From: Caballeronia glebae | GTDB lineage: Bacteria > Pseudomonadota > Gammaproteobacteria > Burkholderiales > Burkholderiaceae | NCBI RefSeq assembly: GCF_001545035.1 | Contig: NZ_FCOJ02000022.1 | Span: forward strand, 1 to 64,000 | Direction of reading: 5' to 3' | DNA length: 64,000 bases | Shown here: in pieces, positions 27,187-35,449 of the stretch | Layout of the letters: every line of letters starts with the position of its first letter | Numbering within the stretch: position 1 is the stretch's first letter | Program-made: the position numbers and the translations under genes | Notes under the pieces: generated by a model | What the model was told of the DNA's origin: nothing | What the model saw: only the letters and a program-made list of their open reading frames with translations | Database searches by the model: none

Positions 27187-27570
27187 ATGCGCGCAAGAGC
27201 AAGCGGTTTCGCATGGGGCGTGCTTGGCGCGCTCTCGCTGTCAGGCGCGTGCGTCCACGCCGCGAACCTGAACTTTCTGAACGACACGCCGATCAGCTAC
27301 ATGAAGCCGCCCGATCGCCAGGCGCTCAATCGCGCCGCGCAGGGCGCGCTCGACACGAAAAAAGACGGCGAGTCGGTTCCATGGAGCAACGAAGGCACGG
27401 GCAATCCCGTGCACATAGAAGGCACGGTCACGCCGCGCGACACCGTGAAGAGCGACGGCGGGACGTGTCGCAAGGTCACGCTCACGGCGGTCGCGAAGGG
27501 GCAGACGCAGAGCTGGACGCCGACCGCCTGCAAGAAAGACGGCGGCCTATGGCAGATCAAAAAACAGTGA
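27187..27570 (+). CDS. 17-kDa surface-antigen-like exported protein
   Basis: A 127-residue protein with a signal peptide (cleavage after CVHA). Residues about 50-127 match the C-terminal domain of the Rickettsia 17-kDa antigen/RT0821 group: a W-S-N-x-G-T-G-N core, then GTVTP, a conserved cysteine in GTCRKVT and a second in TACKKDGGLW. The canonical glycine-zipper half of that antigen is missing here and may be supplied by the separate glycine-zipper gene at 25530. It is 11 bp after the lipoprotein gene and ends 10 bp from a convergent barrel gene. Confidence 0.75.
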   Translation: MRARASGFAWGVLGALSLSGACVHAANLNFLNDTPISYMKPPDRQALNRAAQGALDTKKDGESVPWSNEGTGNPVHIEGTVTPRDTVKSDGGTCRKVTLTAVAKGQTQSWTPTACKKDGGLWQIKKQ

Positions 27571-27580
27571 AGTTTGCGCG

Positions 27581-28552
27581 CTAGAAGCTGACGGCGAAGC
27601 CGAACGACACGCCATGCACGTTGTGGCCGAACACGTAGCGCACCATCGCGCGCGTGCGCGTGACGATCACGGGATATCTGCTGCTGTCGAGTTCGAGTCC
27701 GACGCCGAGCGACGTCAGGTCGTTGAAGCCGAGCACGCCCGCGCTGTCGCCGAAGTAATGCGAATACGCAGTTTCCAGCACGTAACGCACCGGCCGGTCG
27801 AGCGCGGCGAAGCCTGTGGGCGCACGCCAGCGCGCCCACAAGCTGAACTGTTGCGCGGCGGCCGATCCCTGCACCGCTTCCGAGGAACTGCCGAAGCTGC
27901 GTAAATAGATATCGGTTGCACGCAGCTCGACATCGATTTCGTAGTGCTCGCGATAATGCTCCAGATCGAGCATCAGCGAGCCGCCGAGACCATACGCATT
28001 GAGCGCGCCGTCTTCGAGGAACTGGAGGTTCGTGTTCGCGACGCGATTGAACACTGTCTGCGCGACGCGCAAATCGCTCGCGACGCGGCCGATCATGCCG
28101 TTGAGGATCGGCCGAAAGCGCAGTTCGCTGGTGATGGGAAAGTCCCAGCCGATGCCGATCGTCGTGCTCGCCGTATTCCATTTCGCCGGCACGGGACGTT
28201 CCTGATTGCCGTCGGTCGCGATGAACGTGGGATCGTAGCGGCTGTACGCGATGGTGCCTTCGAGATAGAGCGGAAACGATCTGCTGAGGGTGAAGCCGCC
28301 GCCGAGCTGCGACTGGCCGAAGCCCGGATTGCCGCTCACGCCGCTGTTGATGGAAAGCGAGCTCGTTGTGACGTCGGGCACGGCGGTGTACGACATGATC
28401 GCGAGCACGGCGTTCGCGTAGTTCTTCACGTTCGTGCCGACGACCGCGCGATCGGGCGCGGCCTGCGCCTGCGCGATGCCCGGCGCGGCCGCCAGGACGA
28501 CGCACATCGAAAGGAGTTGCAACCGGCTCGAAGAAAGGATCGGCTTTCGCAT
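27581..28552 (-). CDS. solitary autotransporter-type outer-membrane beta-barrel protein
   Basis: A 323-residue outer-membrane protein: signal peptide ending GIAQAQA, then alternating amphipathic strands throughout (for example FRPILNGMIGRVASD and YEIDVELRATDIYLRSF) and a C-terminal GFAVSF with terminal Phe. It resembles the 'solitary outer membrane autotransporter beta-barrel' family, which lacks a passenger. It is convergent with the six-gene envelope run. The assignment as an outer-membrane barrel is strong, the subfamily less so. Confidence 0.75.
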   Translation of the reverse strand: MRKPILSSSRLQLLSMCVVLAAAPGIAQAQAAPDRAVVGTNVKNYANAVLAIMSYTAVPDVTTSSLSINSGVSGNPGFGQSQLGGGFTLSRSFPLYLEGTIAYSRYDPTFIATDGNQERPVPAKWNTASTTIGIGWDFPITSELRFRPILNGMIGRVASDLRVAQTVFNRVANTNLQFLEDGALNAYGLGGSLMLDLEHYREHYEIDVELRATDIYLRSFGSSSEAVQGSAAAQQFSLWARWRAPTGFAALDRPVRYVLETAYSHYFGDSAGVLGFNDLTSLGVGLELDSSRYPVIVTRTRAMVRYVFGHNVHGVSFGFAVSF

Positions 28553-28731
28553 GTGCGGAGCGCGCCAGAACGTTGAACGGCTGATTGGTCGTACGTTGCT
28601 TCGGCTGCTCCGCCGCTACGTCGTCGCGTGCGCGGAGCCGTTGCCCGATCCCACTGTCATACGAAGAAAATGTAGCGTAACGGTGCGCGCGCGCCAAGCT
28701 GTCGGATACGAGTGTGTTCACAGAAGGACCG

Positions 28732-28758
28732 GGAATTTCCTAAACTGAAGCTATCTCG
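28732..28758 (+). promoter_or_regulatory. possible ECF-type promoter
   Basis: GGAAT (28732-28736) and TCTCG (28754-28758) lie 17 bp apart and about 25 bp before the small membrane protein gene. The arrangement resembles RpoE-like ECF promoters but the match is short; treat as a candidate only. Confidence 0.25.
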
Positions 28759-28781
28759 CGCAAAGCGTCCGGGAGACATCG

Positions 28782-28994
28782 ATGAGACTGAACGAGCCGC
28801 GCATGGTGGTTGCCTCGATTGGCGTGTTCATCTGGCTCGCCGGCCTGTATTTCACGATCCACGGCCTTCTGTACGATTTGAAGCCCGAATTCCATTACGG
28901 CATGTGGGCGCTCGGCATCGGCATCGTGATTTTCGTCGTCGCGCTCAATCCGCTCGCGCAGCGCAAATCGGCCAAGCGCGACGGGTCGACCTGA
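28782..28994 (+). CDS. small two-helix membrane protein
   Basis: A 70-residue protein with two hydrophobic helices (VVASIGVFIWLAGLYFTI and MWALGIGIVIFVVALNPL) joined by a short loop and a basic tail (AQRKSAKRDGS). GGGAG lies nine bases before the ATG. No named family recognised. It precedes an RRM-like gene and PPK2, possibly as part of a stress regulon. Confidence 0.7.
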   Translation: MRLNEPRMVVASIGVFIWLAGLYFTIHGLLYDLKPEFHYGMWALGIGIVIFVVALNPLAQRKSAKRDGST

Positions 28995-29052
28995 GCCGTC
29001 CACTGGTGTATTAATCGATGAAACATCGCAGAACTCAACGGAGAATTTTGTA

Positions 29053-29310
29053 ATGGGCGACCTCTGGATGGGCAACGTGGAAGAGTCCACGACCGACGAC
29101 GAAATCAAGGAATTTCTCTGCCGCTACGGTTTTCCACCCTTCGATTCGGTTCAGCGCGTGACAGGCACCGGCGAGCATCCGGCCGCGGTCGTCACTTTCG
29201 ATTCGATCGAGCCGCACGTGCTGCGCACGTTCCAGCCGCGCATCCACAACATGTTCTGGAAAAACCGCACGCTCGTGGTGCAGGTCATGCCCGAGCGCAA
29301 CGAAACCTGA
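29053..29310 (+). CDS. RRM-fold RNA-binding-like protein
   Basis: An 85-residue single-domain protein. LWMGNV near the N-terminus matches RNP2 of RNA recognition motifs (usual form LYVGNL), DDEIKEFLCRYGF fits helix 1, and PAAVVTFDS stands where RNP1 lies, although the canonical aromatic residues there are lost. RNP1 degeneracy makes RNA binding uncertain; a protein-protein role is possible. It lies 100 bp before PPK2 with a CGGAG site ahead of the ATG. Confidence 0.72.
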   Translation: MGDLWMGNVEESTTDDEIKEFLCRYGFPPFDSVQRVTGTGEHPAAVVTFDSIEPHVLRTFQPRIHNMFWKNRTLVVQVMPERNET

Positions 29311-29411
29311 CGGCTTCGTGACGGAGCCGCGACCTCGCGCCGCGCGCATCGTCGCGACGGCGGACTCGACGTGGCCGCGCAGATCGCATCGAAAAACATG
29401 GGGACACCGCG

Positions 29412-30245
29412 ATGAAAGAAGAGAGGGCTGTCAGCGAATCGAGAGGCGTGCGCGAAGGCGCGGCCGTGCATGAGCGCCTGAACCGGAAACAGTACGAGAA
29501 GGAGCTGGCGCGTCTGCATGTCGAACTCGTGAAGTTGCAGGAATGGGCCGTTTATACGGGCGCGAAGGTCTGCGTCATCTTCGAGGGACGAGACGGCGCG
29601 GGCAAGGGCGGCACGATCAAGGCGATCACCGAGCGCGTGAGCCCGCGCATTTTCCGGGTGGTCGCGCTGCCCGCGCCCACCGAGCGCGAGAAGACGCAGA
29701 TGTACGTGCAGCGCTATCTGCCGCATCTGCCCGCCGCGGGCGAGATCATGCTGTTCGACCGGAGCTGGTACAACCGCGCGGGCGTCGAGCGCGTGATGGG
29801 CTTTTGCACCGAGGAGCAGGCGAAAACCTTCCTCAAGGGCGTGCCGCTCGTGGAGCGCGCGATCATCGATTCGGGCGTGATTCTGCTCAAGTACTGGCTC
29901 GAAGTCGGTCAGGACGAGCAGACGCGGCGTCTCGAAGAACGCATCCACGACGAACGCAAGATCTGGAAGCTCTCGCCGATGGATCTGCGCTCGTATAGCC
30001 GCTGGTACGACTACTCGCGCGCCCGCGACGACATGTTCGAGGCGACCGACACGGACACGGCGCCGTGGTATGTCGTGCGCTCCGACGACAAGCGCCGCGC
30101 GCGCCTGAACCTGATCAGCCATTTGCTCGCGAGCATCCCGTACAAGGCCGTGCCGAGGGAAAAGGTGAAGCTGCCCAAGCGCCAGAAGGCGGAGGGTTAT
30201 CGCGAGAGCGAGCGGCCGCTGCGCTACGTGCCCGAGCGCTTCTGA
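29412..30245 (+). CDS. ppk2: polyphosphate kinase 2
   Basis: Cytoplasmic PPK2-family nucleotide/polyphosphate phosphotransferase of 277 residues. Walker A EGRDGAGKGG is at residues 58-67 (Lys65), and the Walker B/lid segment DRSWYNRAG at 116-124; the ERIHDERKIWKLSPMD lid helix region is complete. One-domain length fits class I PPK2 that regenerates GTP/ATP from polyphosphate. It is followed 26 bp later by a SulP transporter and then by an acetate kinase cluster, fitting energy supply under stress. Confidence 0.94.
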   Translation: MKEERAVSESRGVREGAAVHERLNRKQYEKELARLHVELVKLQEWAVYTGAKVCVIFEGRDGAGKGGTIKAITERVSPRIFRVVALPAPTEREKTQMYVQRYLPHLPAAGEIMLFDRSWYNRAGVERVMGFCTEEQAKTFLKGVPLVERAIIDSGVILLKYWLEVGQDEQTRRLEERIHDERKIWKLSPMDLRSYSRWYDYSRARDDMFEATDTDTAPWYVVRSDDKRRARLNLISHLLASIPYKAVPREKVKLPKRQKAEGYRESERPLRYVPERF

Positions 30246-30271
30246 GCACGGTTTCGGCGCACGGGATCGTC

Positions 30272-31966
30272 ATGTCGCATCGCGTGTCCATCGCGCCCGA
30301 ATGGCTGTTTCACTACGAGAAACAGTGGGCGCGCGCCGATACCGTCGCGGGGCTGACGGCCGCCGCCGTCGTGATACCGAAGGCGCTCGCCTACGCGACG
30401 ATCGCGGGCCTGCCGGTTCAGGTCGGCCTCTATACGGCGTGCGTGCCGATGCTCGTCTACGCGTTCATCGGCACGTCGCGCGCGCTCTCTGTCAGCACGA
30501 CGACCACGCTCGCGATTCTCGCCGCGAACGCGCTCGGCGCGACGCTCGCCAACGCCGATCCCCACGCGCTCGCCGCCGCCAACGCGACGCTGACGGCGCT
30601 CGTCGGCATCATGCTCGTCGGGGCGGCGTGCCTGCGCCTCGGCTTCGTCGCGAACTTCATTTCCGAGCCGGTGCTCGTCGGTTTCAAGGCGGGCGTGGCG
30701 ATCGTCATAGTCGTGGATCAGTTGCCGAAGCTGTTCGGCATTCACTATCCGAAGGGATCGTTCTTTCATAACGTCGGCGCGTTCGTCGCGGGCTTGCCGC
30801 ATCTGTCGGCGAGCACGCTCGCGCTCGCGTTGCTTTCGCTCGCCGCGCTCGTCGTGCTCGAACGCTTCGCGCCGCGCGCGCCGGCGCCGTTGTTCGTCGT
30901 CGCGGCGGCGATCGTCGCGGTGGCCGCGTTCGGTCTGCGCGCGCATGGCGTCGAAACGGTCGGCGCGGTGCCCGCGGGATTGCCGTCGTGGACGAAGCCG
31001 GATTTGTCGCTCGCCTTGAAACTGTGGCCGGACGCGCTGGGCATCGCGTTGATGAGTTTCACCGAAAGCATTGCAGCCGCGCGCGCATTCGCGCGCAACG
31101 ACGAACCCGCGCCCGATGCGAACCGCGAACTGCTCGCGACCGGCCTCGCGAACGCGGGCGGCGCATTTTTCGGCGCGATGGTGTCGGGCGGCGGAACGAG
31201 TCAGACAGCCGTGAACAGACAAGCGGGCGCGCGCACGCAACTCGCGGGGCTCGTGACGGCGGCGCTCGCGCTCGCCGTCATGCTGCTGTTTGCGCCCCTC
31301 ATGGCGTTGATGCCGCACGCGACGCTCGCCGCCGTCGTCGTGTTCTATTCCATCGGGCTTTTCAGCCCCGCCGAGTTCCGCGCGATCCTGAAGATCCGCC
31401 GCACCGAATTCGTGTGGGCGCTCACGGCATGCGCGGGCGTCGTGCTGCTGGGCACGCTGGAGGGCATTGTCGTCGCGATCGTCGTTTCGCTCTTCGCGCT
31501 CGCGCATCAAGTGTCGAATCCGCCCGTGTACACATTGAAGCGGATACCGGGAACGAACGTGTTCCGGCGCGCTTCGTCGCGGCATCCGGACGACGAAGCG
31601 TTTCCCGGCCTGTTGCTGCTGCGTCCCGAGGGCCGGATATTCTTTGCGAACGCGCAACGTGTCGCTGAAAAAATCCGGCCGCTTGTGCGCGAGTCCGATG
31701 CGAAGATCGTCGTGCTGGATCTAAGCCGCGTTTTCGATGTCGAATACACCGCGCTCAAGATGATGATCGAAGCCGAAGCGCGCCTCGCCTCGAACGGCGT
31801 CACGCTCTGGCTCGCGGGCCTGAACCCGGGCGTACTCGCGGCGGTGCGTCGCTCGCCGCTCGGCGCGCTGCTCGGCGAAACGCGCATGTTTTATAACCTC
31901 GAACATGTCGTGACTACTTATCGGGAGATTGTTTCGCGCAATGGCCAAGATGCCCCGCGTCGCTGA
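30272..31966 (+). CDS. SulP family inorganic anion transporter with STAS domain
   Basis: Inner-membrane transporter of 564 residues: about 11 membrane segments between residues 25 and 415 with the SulP signature KALAYATIAGLPVQVGLYT and the conserved SGGGTSQTAVN loop, then a STAS domain (about 450-560) with the strand KIVVLDLSRVFDVEYTALKM. The putative STAS phospho-site position is occupied by Glu-Tyr-Thr rather than the usual Asp-Ser. The ATG at 30272 is 26 bp after ppk2. Substrate unknown (sulfate, bicarbonate or other anion). Confidence 0.9.
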   Translation: MSHRVSIAPEWLFHYEKQWARADTVAGLTAAAVVIPKALAYATIAGLPVQVGLYTACVPMLVYAFIGTSRALSVSTTTTLAILAANALGATLANADPHALAAANATLTALVGIMLVGAACLRLGFVANFISEPVLVGFKAGVAIVIVVDQLPKLFGIHYPKGSFFHNVGAFVAGLPHLSASTLALALLSLAALVVLERFAPRAPAPLFVVAAAIVAVAAFGLRAHGVETVGAVPAGLPSWTKPDLSLALKLWPDALGIALMSFTESIAAARAFARNDEPAPDANRELLATGLANAGGAFFGAMVSGGGTSQTAVNRQAGARTQLAGLVTAALALAVMLLFAPLMALMPHATLAAVVVFYSIGLFSPAEFRAILKIRRTEFVWALTACAGVVLLGTLEGIVVAIVVSLFALAHQVSNPPVYTLKRIPGTNVFRRASSRHPDDEAFPGLLLLRPEGRIFFANAQRVAEKIRPLVRESDAKIVVLDLSRVFDVEYTALKMMIEAEARLASNGVTLWLAGLNPGVLAAVRRSPLGALLGETRMFYNLEHVVTTYREIVSRNGQDAPRR

Positions 31967-32116
31967 GTCGCGGCATTTTTTGCCACCTGCTTGTCGCAGA
32001 TTGCGCTTATATTTTGACGATGGTATCCAGTTCATCGGTCCATGCGTTCGTCATGGCGGCCGATGCATCTGCTTTCAGCGTTATTCCTTGCACATTGTCT
32101 TCGCGGAGGTCACGTC

Positions 32117-34468
32117 ATGACGTATGCAGGTCAACTGGCGCGCAGCCAGGAAATCGCGGATAAGGTCGCACGCGTGTTTCAGAAGCGCGCGGAACTCGCG
32201 CAGCGGGAGTTCACAGAGCGCGCACGCGATGCGGGCACGCGTTTTTTCAGCAACGGTGGACCGAATCATTTCGACGAAGCGTCCGCGCACGCGGCGAGCC
32301 CGTTCAACGGCTACGGCTATGCGGTCGATCTCATGCAGCGCTCCGTTCTCTTCTGGGACACGCTGCGTCAACGCGGCAACAATTTCATCGAGCAGACGAA
32401 GCGCGGTCTCGAACCGGTGCTGCATTTCGCGCACGAAATGCTGATCGACGGACGCACTTTCGCGCGGCCCGTGAACTATGCGCTGTTGCGCATCGTGCCG
32501 CCCGAGGGCGTGATCATCCACCCGTTGAAACGCCCGTATCTCATCATCGATCCGCGTGCGGGGCATGGTCCCGGCATCGGCGGATTCAAGGACGATTCGC
32601 AAGTGGGCGTCGCGTTGCGCGCGGGTCATCCGGTGTACTTCGTCACGTTCTTTCGCGATCCGCAACCCGGCCAGACGCTGCTCGACGTTTGCGCGGCCGA
32701 GCAGCAGTTCGTCAAGAACGTGCGCGAACTGCATCCCGATAGCCCGAAGCCCGCGATCGTCGGCAATTGTCAGGGCGGCTGGGCCGCGATGATGCTCGCG
32801 AGTTCGCAGCCCGACGATACCGGTCCGCTCGTCATCAACGGCGCGCCGATGTCGTACTGGAGCGGGGCGTGGAGCGAAGGCGAGGGCGACAACCCGATGC
32901 GCTATTCGGGCGGCATGCTGGGCGGCACGTGGCTCGCTTCACTAACGGCGGATCTCGGCAACGGCAAGTTCGACGGTGCGTATCTCGTTGAGAACTTCGA
33001 GAACCTCAATCCGGCGAACAGCTTCTGGGACAAGTACTACACGCTGTTCGACAAGATCGACACCGAACCGGCGCGCTTTCTCGACTTCGAACGCTGGTGG
33101 GGCGGTTACTACCTGATGAACCGCGAAGAGATCGAATGGATCACGCGCAATCTTTTCGTCGGCAACAAGCTGTGGTCGGGCGAAGTGCGCGGCGTGTCGG
33201 GCGCGTCGTTCGATCTGCGCGCGATCAAGTCGCCGATCGTCCTCTTCGCTTCGATGGGCGACAACATCACGCCGCCGCAACAGGCCTTCAACTGGGTCGC
33301 GGATATCTACGGCAGCACGGACGAAATCAAGGCGCGCGGCCAGGTGATCGTCGGCTTGATGCACAAGAGCATCGGGCACTTGGGCATCTTCGTGAGCGGC
33401 AAGGTGGCGAAGAAGGAATACACGCAGATCGCGTCGGTGCTGGAGGCGATCGAGTCGTTTCCGCCGGGGCTGTATGGCATGGAGATCGCCGAGCGCCACG
33501 GCGAGAACGGCAAGACCGAATACGAGGTGAGCTTTCACGAGCGCCGTCTCGAAGAGTTGACTGCGCGCTTCAACCGGTTCGAGCGTGTGGACGAATTGCC
33601 CTTCGAAGCGGTAAAACAGGTATCGGATTTCAATCAGCGCGCGTATGAAATGTTCGCGCAGCCCTTCGTGCAGGCGATGGCGAACGACACGTCCGCGGCG
33701 TTGTTGCGCGCGTTTCATCCGTTGCGCGCGCAGCGCTGGATGTTCTCGGATTTCAATCCGTGGCTCGCGTGGCTCGGCCCCGCGGCGGAGGCGGTGAAGG
33801 CCGCGCGCAAGCCCGACACCGAGGGCGACGTGTTGCGTCATGCCGAACATTGCGGCTCCGACATGATCAGTGCGAGCCTCGACTTCTATCGCGCGATGCG
33901 CGATGCGACGACCGAGGCGATGTTCTTCTCCGTCTACGGCAACATGTTCTCGGTGCATCGCGCGCAAGAGCACGAGGCGCACGAGGCGCACGAGGGGCAC
34001 GCGGAGCACGAGCATCGAACCGATCCGCGCGATCTGCCTTTCGTGCAGGAAGCGCTCGCGTCCGTCACGCATGGCGGCTATGCGGAAGCGGTCGCGCGCG
34101 TCGCGTGCCTGCTGATGCGTCGCGACGAGCCGTTGCCGCTCACGCGCATGGTGCTGCGTCAGGAACTCGCCGCGGACTATGCGGAATATCTGCCGCAGAT
34201 GCCACGCGACGAATGGCGGCGCATTCGCGGCGAACAGGAGATCATCGTGCGCTACGAGCCGGAGCAGGCGCTTGCCGCGTTGCCCGATCTGCTCGACGAC
34301 ATCGAGGACCGCAAGAAGCTCCTCACGCTCTTCGACAAGCTGCACGACGACAGCCGCATGCAAGGCTTCGAGCCGACGGCCGCGCAACACGACATGCTCG
34401 CGCGCATCCGCGCGGCGCTGCCTGTCAAAACCGGGCGCACGGCAAGACGGTCCGCGCCCGCGCACTGA
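32117..34468 (+). CDS. DUF3141 alpha/beta-hydrolase-like protein
   Basis: A 783-residue cytoplasmic protein of the DUF3141 family, distantly related to PHA synthase PhaC. The lipase-box-like elbow is VGNCQGGWAA (Cys in place of Ser, as in PhaC), followed by an acid in MGDNITPPQQ and a histidine in MHKSIGHLG that could complete a triad. A His/Glu repeat (about residues 618-635) interrupts the C-terminal part. It heads the cluster with phosphate acyltransferase and acetate kinase. Acyl-CoA or polyester chemistry is a fair inference; the real substrate is unknown. Confidence 0.85.
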   Translation: MTYAGQLARSQEIADKVARVFQKRAELAQREFTERARDAGTRFFSNGGPNHFDEASAHAASPFNGYGYAVDLMQRSVLFWDTLRQRGNNFIEQTKRGLEPVLHFAHEMLIDGRTFARPVNYALLRIVPPEGVIIHPLKRPYLIIDPRAGHGPGIGGFKDDSQVGVALRAGHPVYFVTFFRDPQPGQTLLDVCAAEQQFVKNVRELHPDSPKPAIVGNCQGGWAAMMLASSQPDDTGPLVINGAPMSYWSGAWSEGEGDNPMRYSGGMLGGTWLASLTADLGNGKFDGAYLVENFENLNPANSFWDKYYTLFDKIDTEPARFLDFERWWGGYYLMNREEIEWITRNLFVGNKLWSGEVRGVSGASFDLRAIKSPIVLFASMGDNITPPQQAFNWVADIYGSTDEIKARGQVIVGLMHKSIGHLGIFVSGKVAKKEYTQIASVLEAIESFPPGLYGMEIAERHGENGKTEYEVSFHERRLEELTARFNRFERVDELPFEAVKQVSDFNQRAYEMFAQPFVQAMANDTSAALLRAFHPLRAQRWMFSDFNPWLAWLGPAAEAVKAARKPDTEGDVLRHAEHCGSDMISASLDFYRAMRDATTEAMFFSVYGNMFSVHRAQEHEAHEAHEGHAEHEHRTDPRDLPFVQEALASVTHGGYAEAVARVACLLMRRDEPLPLTRMVLRQELAADYAEYLPQMPRDEWRRIRGEQEIIVRYEPEQALAALPDLLDDIEDRKKLLTLFDKLHDDSRMQGFEPTAAQHDMLARIRAALPVKTGRTARRSAPAH

Positions 34469-34506
34469 AAATCAGGCGGCGCATCTCACATTATTTCGGA
34501 GTAGAT

Positions 34507-35445
34507 ATGAATCAACCGCGCGAAAAATATGTACGGCTCATCGAAGTTTGCAAGACCTTGCCGCCGCTCTCGGTGGCGGTCGTGCATCCGTGTGACCGGA
34601 CCTCGCTGGAAAGCGCGGTGAAGGCGCACGAGATGGGCCTGATCGCGCCGCAACTTGTCGGGCCGCGCGATCGCATTCGCGAAGTCGCGGAGGAGTGCGG
34701 TCTCAACATCGCGGGCTTTCCTATCGTCGATGCGCAGCATAGCCACGAGGCCGCGGACAAAGCGGTGGAACTCGTGCGCGAGGCGAAGGCCGAAGCGCTC
34801 ATGAAGGGCAGCCTGCACACCGATGAAATCATGGCCGCGGTCGTGAAGCGCGACGGCGGCCTGCGCACGCAGCGGCGCGTGTCGCATTGCTTCATCATGG
34901 ACGTGCCGGGGCATGACGACGTGCTCATCATCAGCGACGCGGCGATCAACATCACGCCGACGCTCGCCGATAAAGTCGACATTGTGCAGAACGCGATCGA
35001 TCTCGGCCACGCGCTGCGCTTTGCGGAAGTGCGCGTCGCGATTCTCTCGGCAATGGAAACGGTGAACCCGAAAGTGCCCTCGACACTGGAGGCGGCCGCG
35101 CTCTGCAAGATGGTCGACCGGCATCAGATCACGGGCGCGCTCGTCGATGGACCGCTCGCGCTCGACAACGCGATCGATCCCGAAGCGGCGCGCACGAAGA
35201 AGATCGATTCGCCCGTCGCGGGACGCGCGAACGTGCTGATCGTGCCGGATCTCGAAGCGGGCAACATGCTCGCGAAGAGTCTGTCTTTTCTCGCGAACGC
35301 GGATGCCGCGGGCATCGTGCTCGGCGCGCGCGTGCCGATCATTCTGACGAGCCGCGCCGATTCGCTGCAATCGCGGCTTGCGTCGTGCGCGATCGCGTCG
35401 CTCGTGGCGTCGAAGCGCCGCGAAGATGCGCAATTGATGGGGTGA
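34507..35445 (+). CDS. phosphate acetyl/butyryltransferase
   Basis: Transfers an acyl group between CoA and phosphate, feeding the acetate kinase encoded 4 bp later. At 312 residues it has the short Pta/Ptb form without the regulatory N-terminal domains. Recognisable blocks are MKGSLHTDEIM, the RVSHCFIMDVPGHDD segment, SDAAINITPTL and the C-terminal PDLEAGNMLAKSL. The ATG at 34507 lies 38 bp after DUF3141, with CGGAGTAGAT ahead. Acetyl versus butyryl preference cannot be told from sequence; the acetate kinase partner favours acetyl or propionyl. Confidence 0.92.
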   Translation: MNQPREKYVRLIEVCKTLPPLSVAVVHPCDRTSLESAVKAHEMGLIAPQLVGPRDRIREVAEECGLNIAGFPIVDAQHSHEAADKAVELVREAKAEALMKGSLHTDEIMAAVVKRDGGLRTQRRVSHCFIMDVPGHDDVLIISDAAINITPTLADKVDIVQNAIDLGHALRFAEVRVAILSAMETVNPKVPSTLEAAALCKMVDRHQITGALVDGPLALDNAIDPEAARTKKIDSPVAGRANVLIVPDLEAGNMLAKSLSFLANADAAGIVLGARVPIILTSRADSLQSRLASCAIASLVASKRREDAQLMG

Positions 35446-35449
35446 ATAC

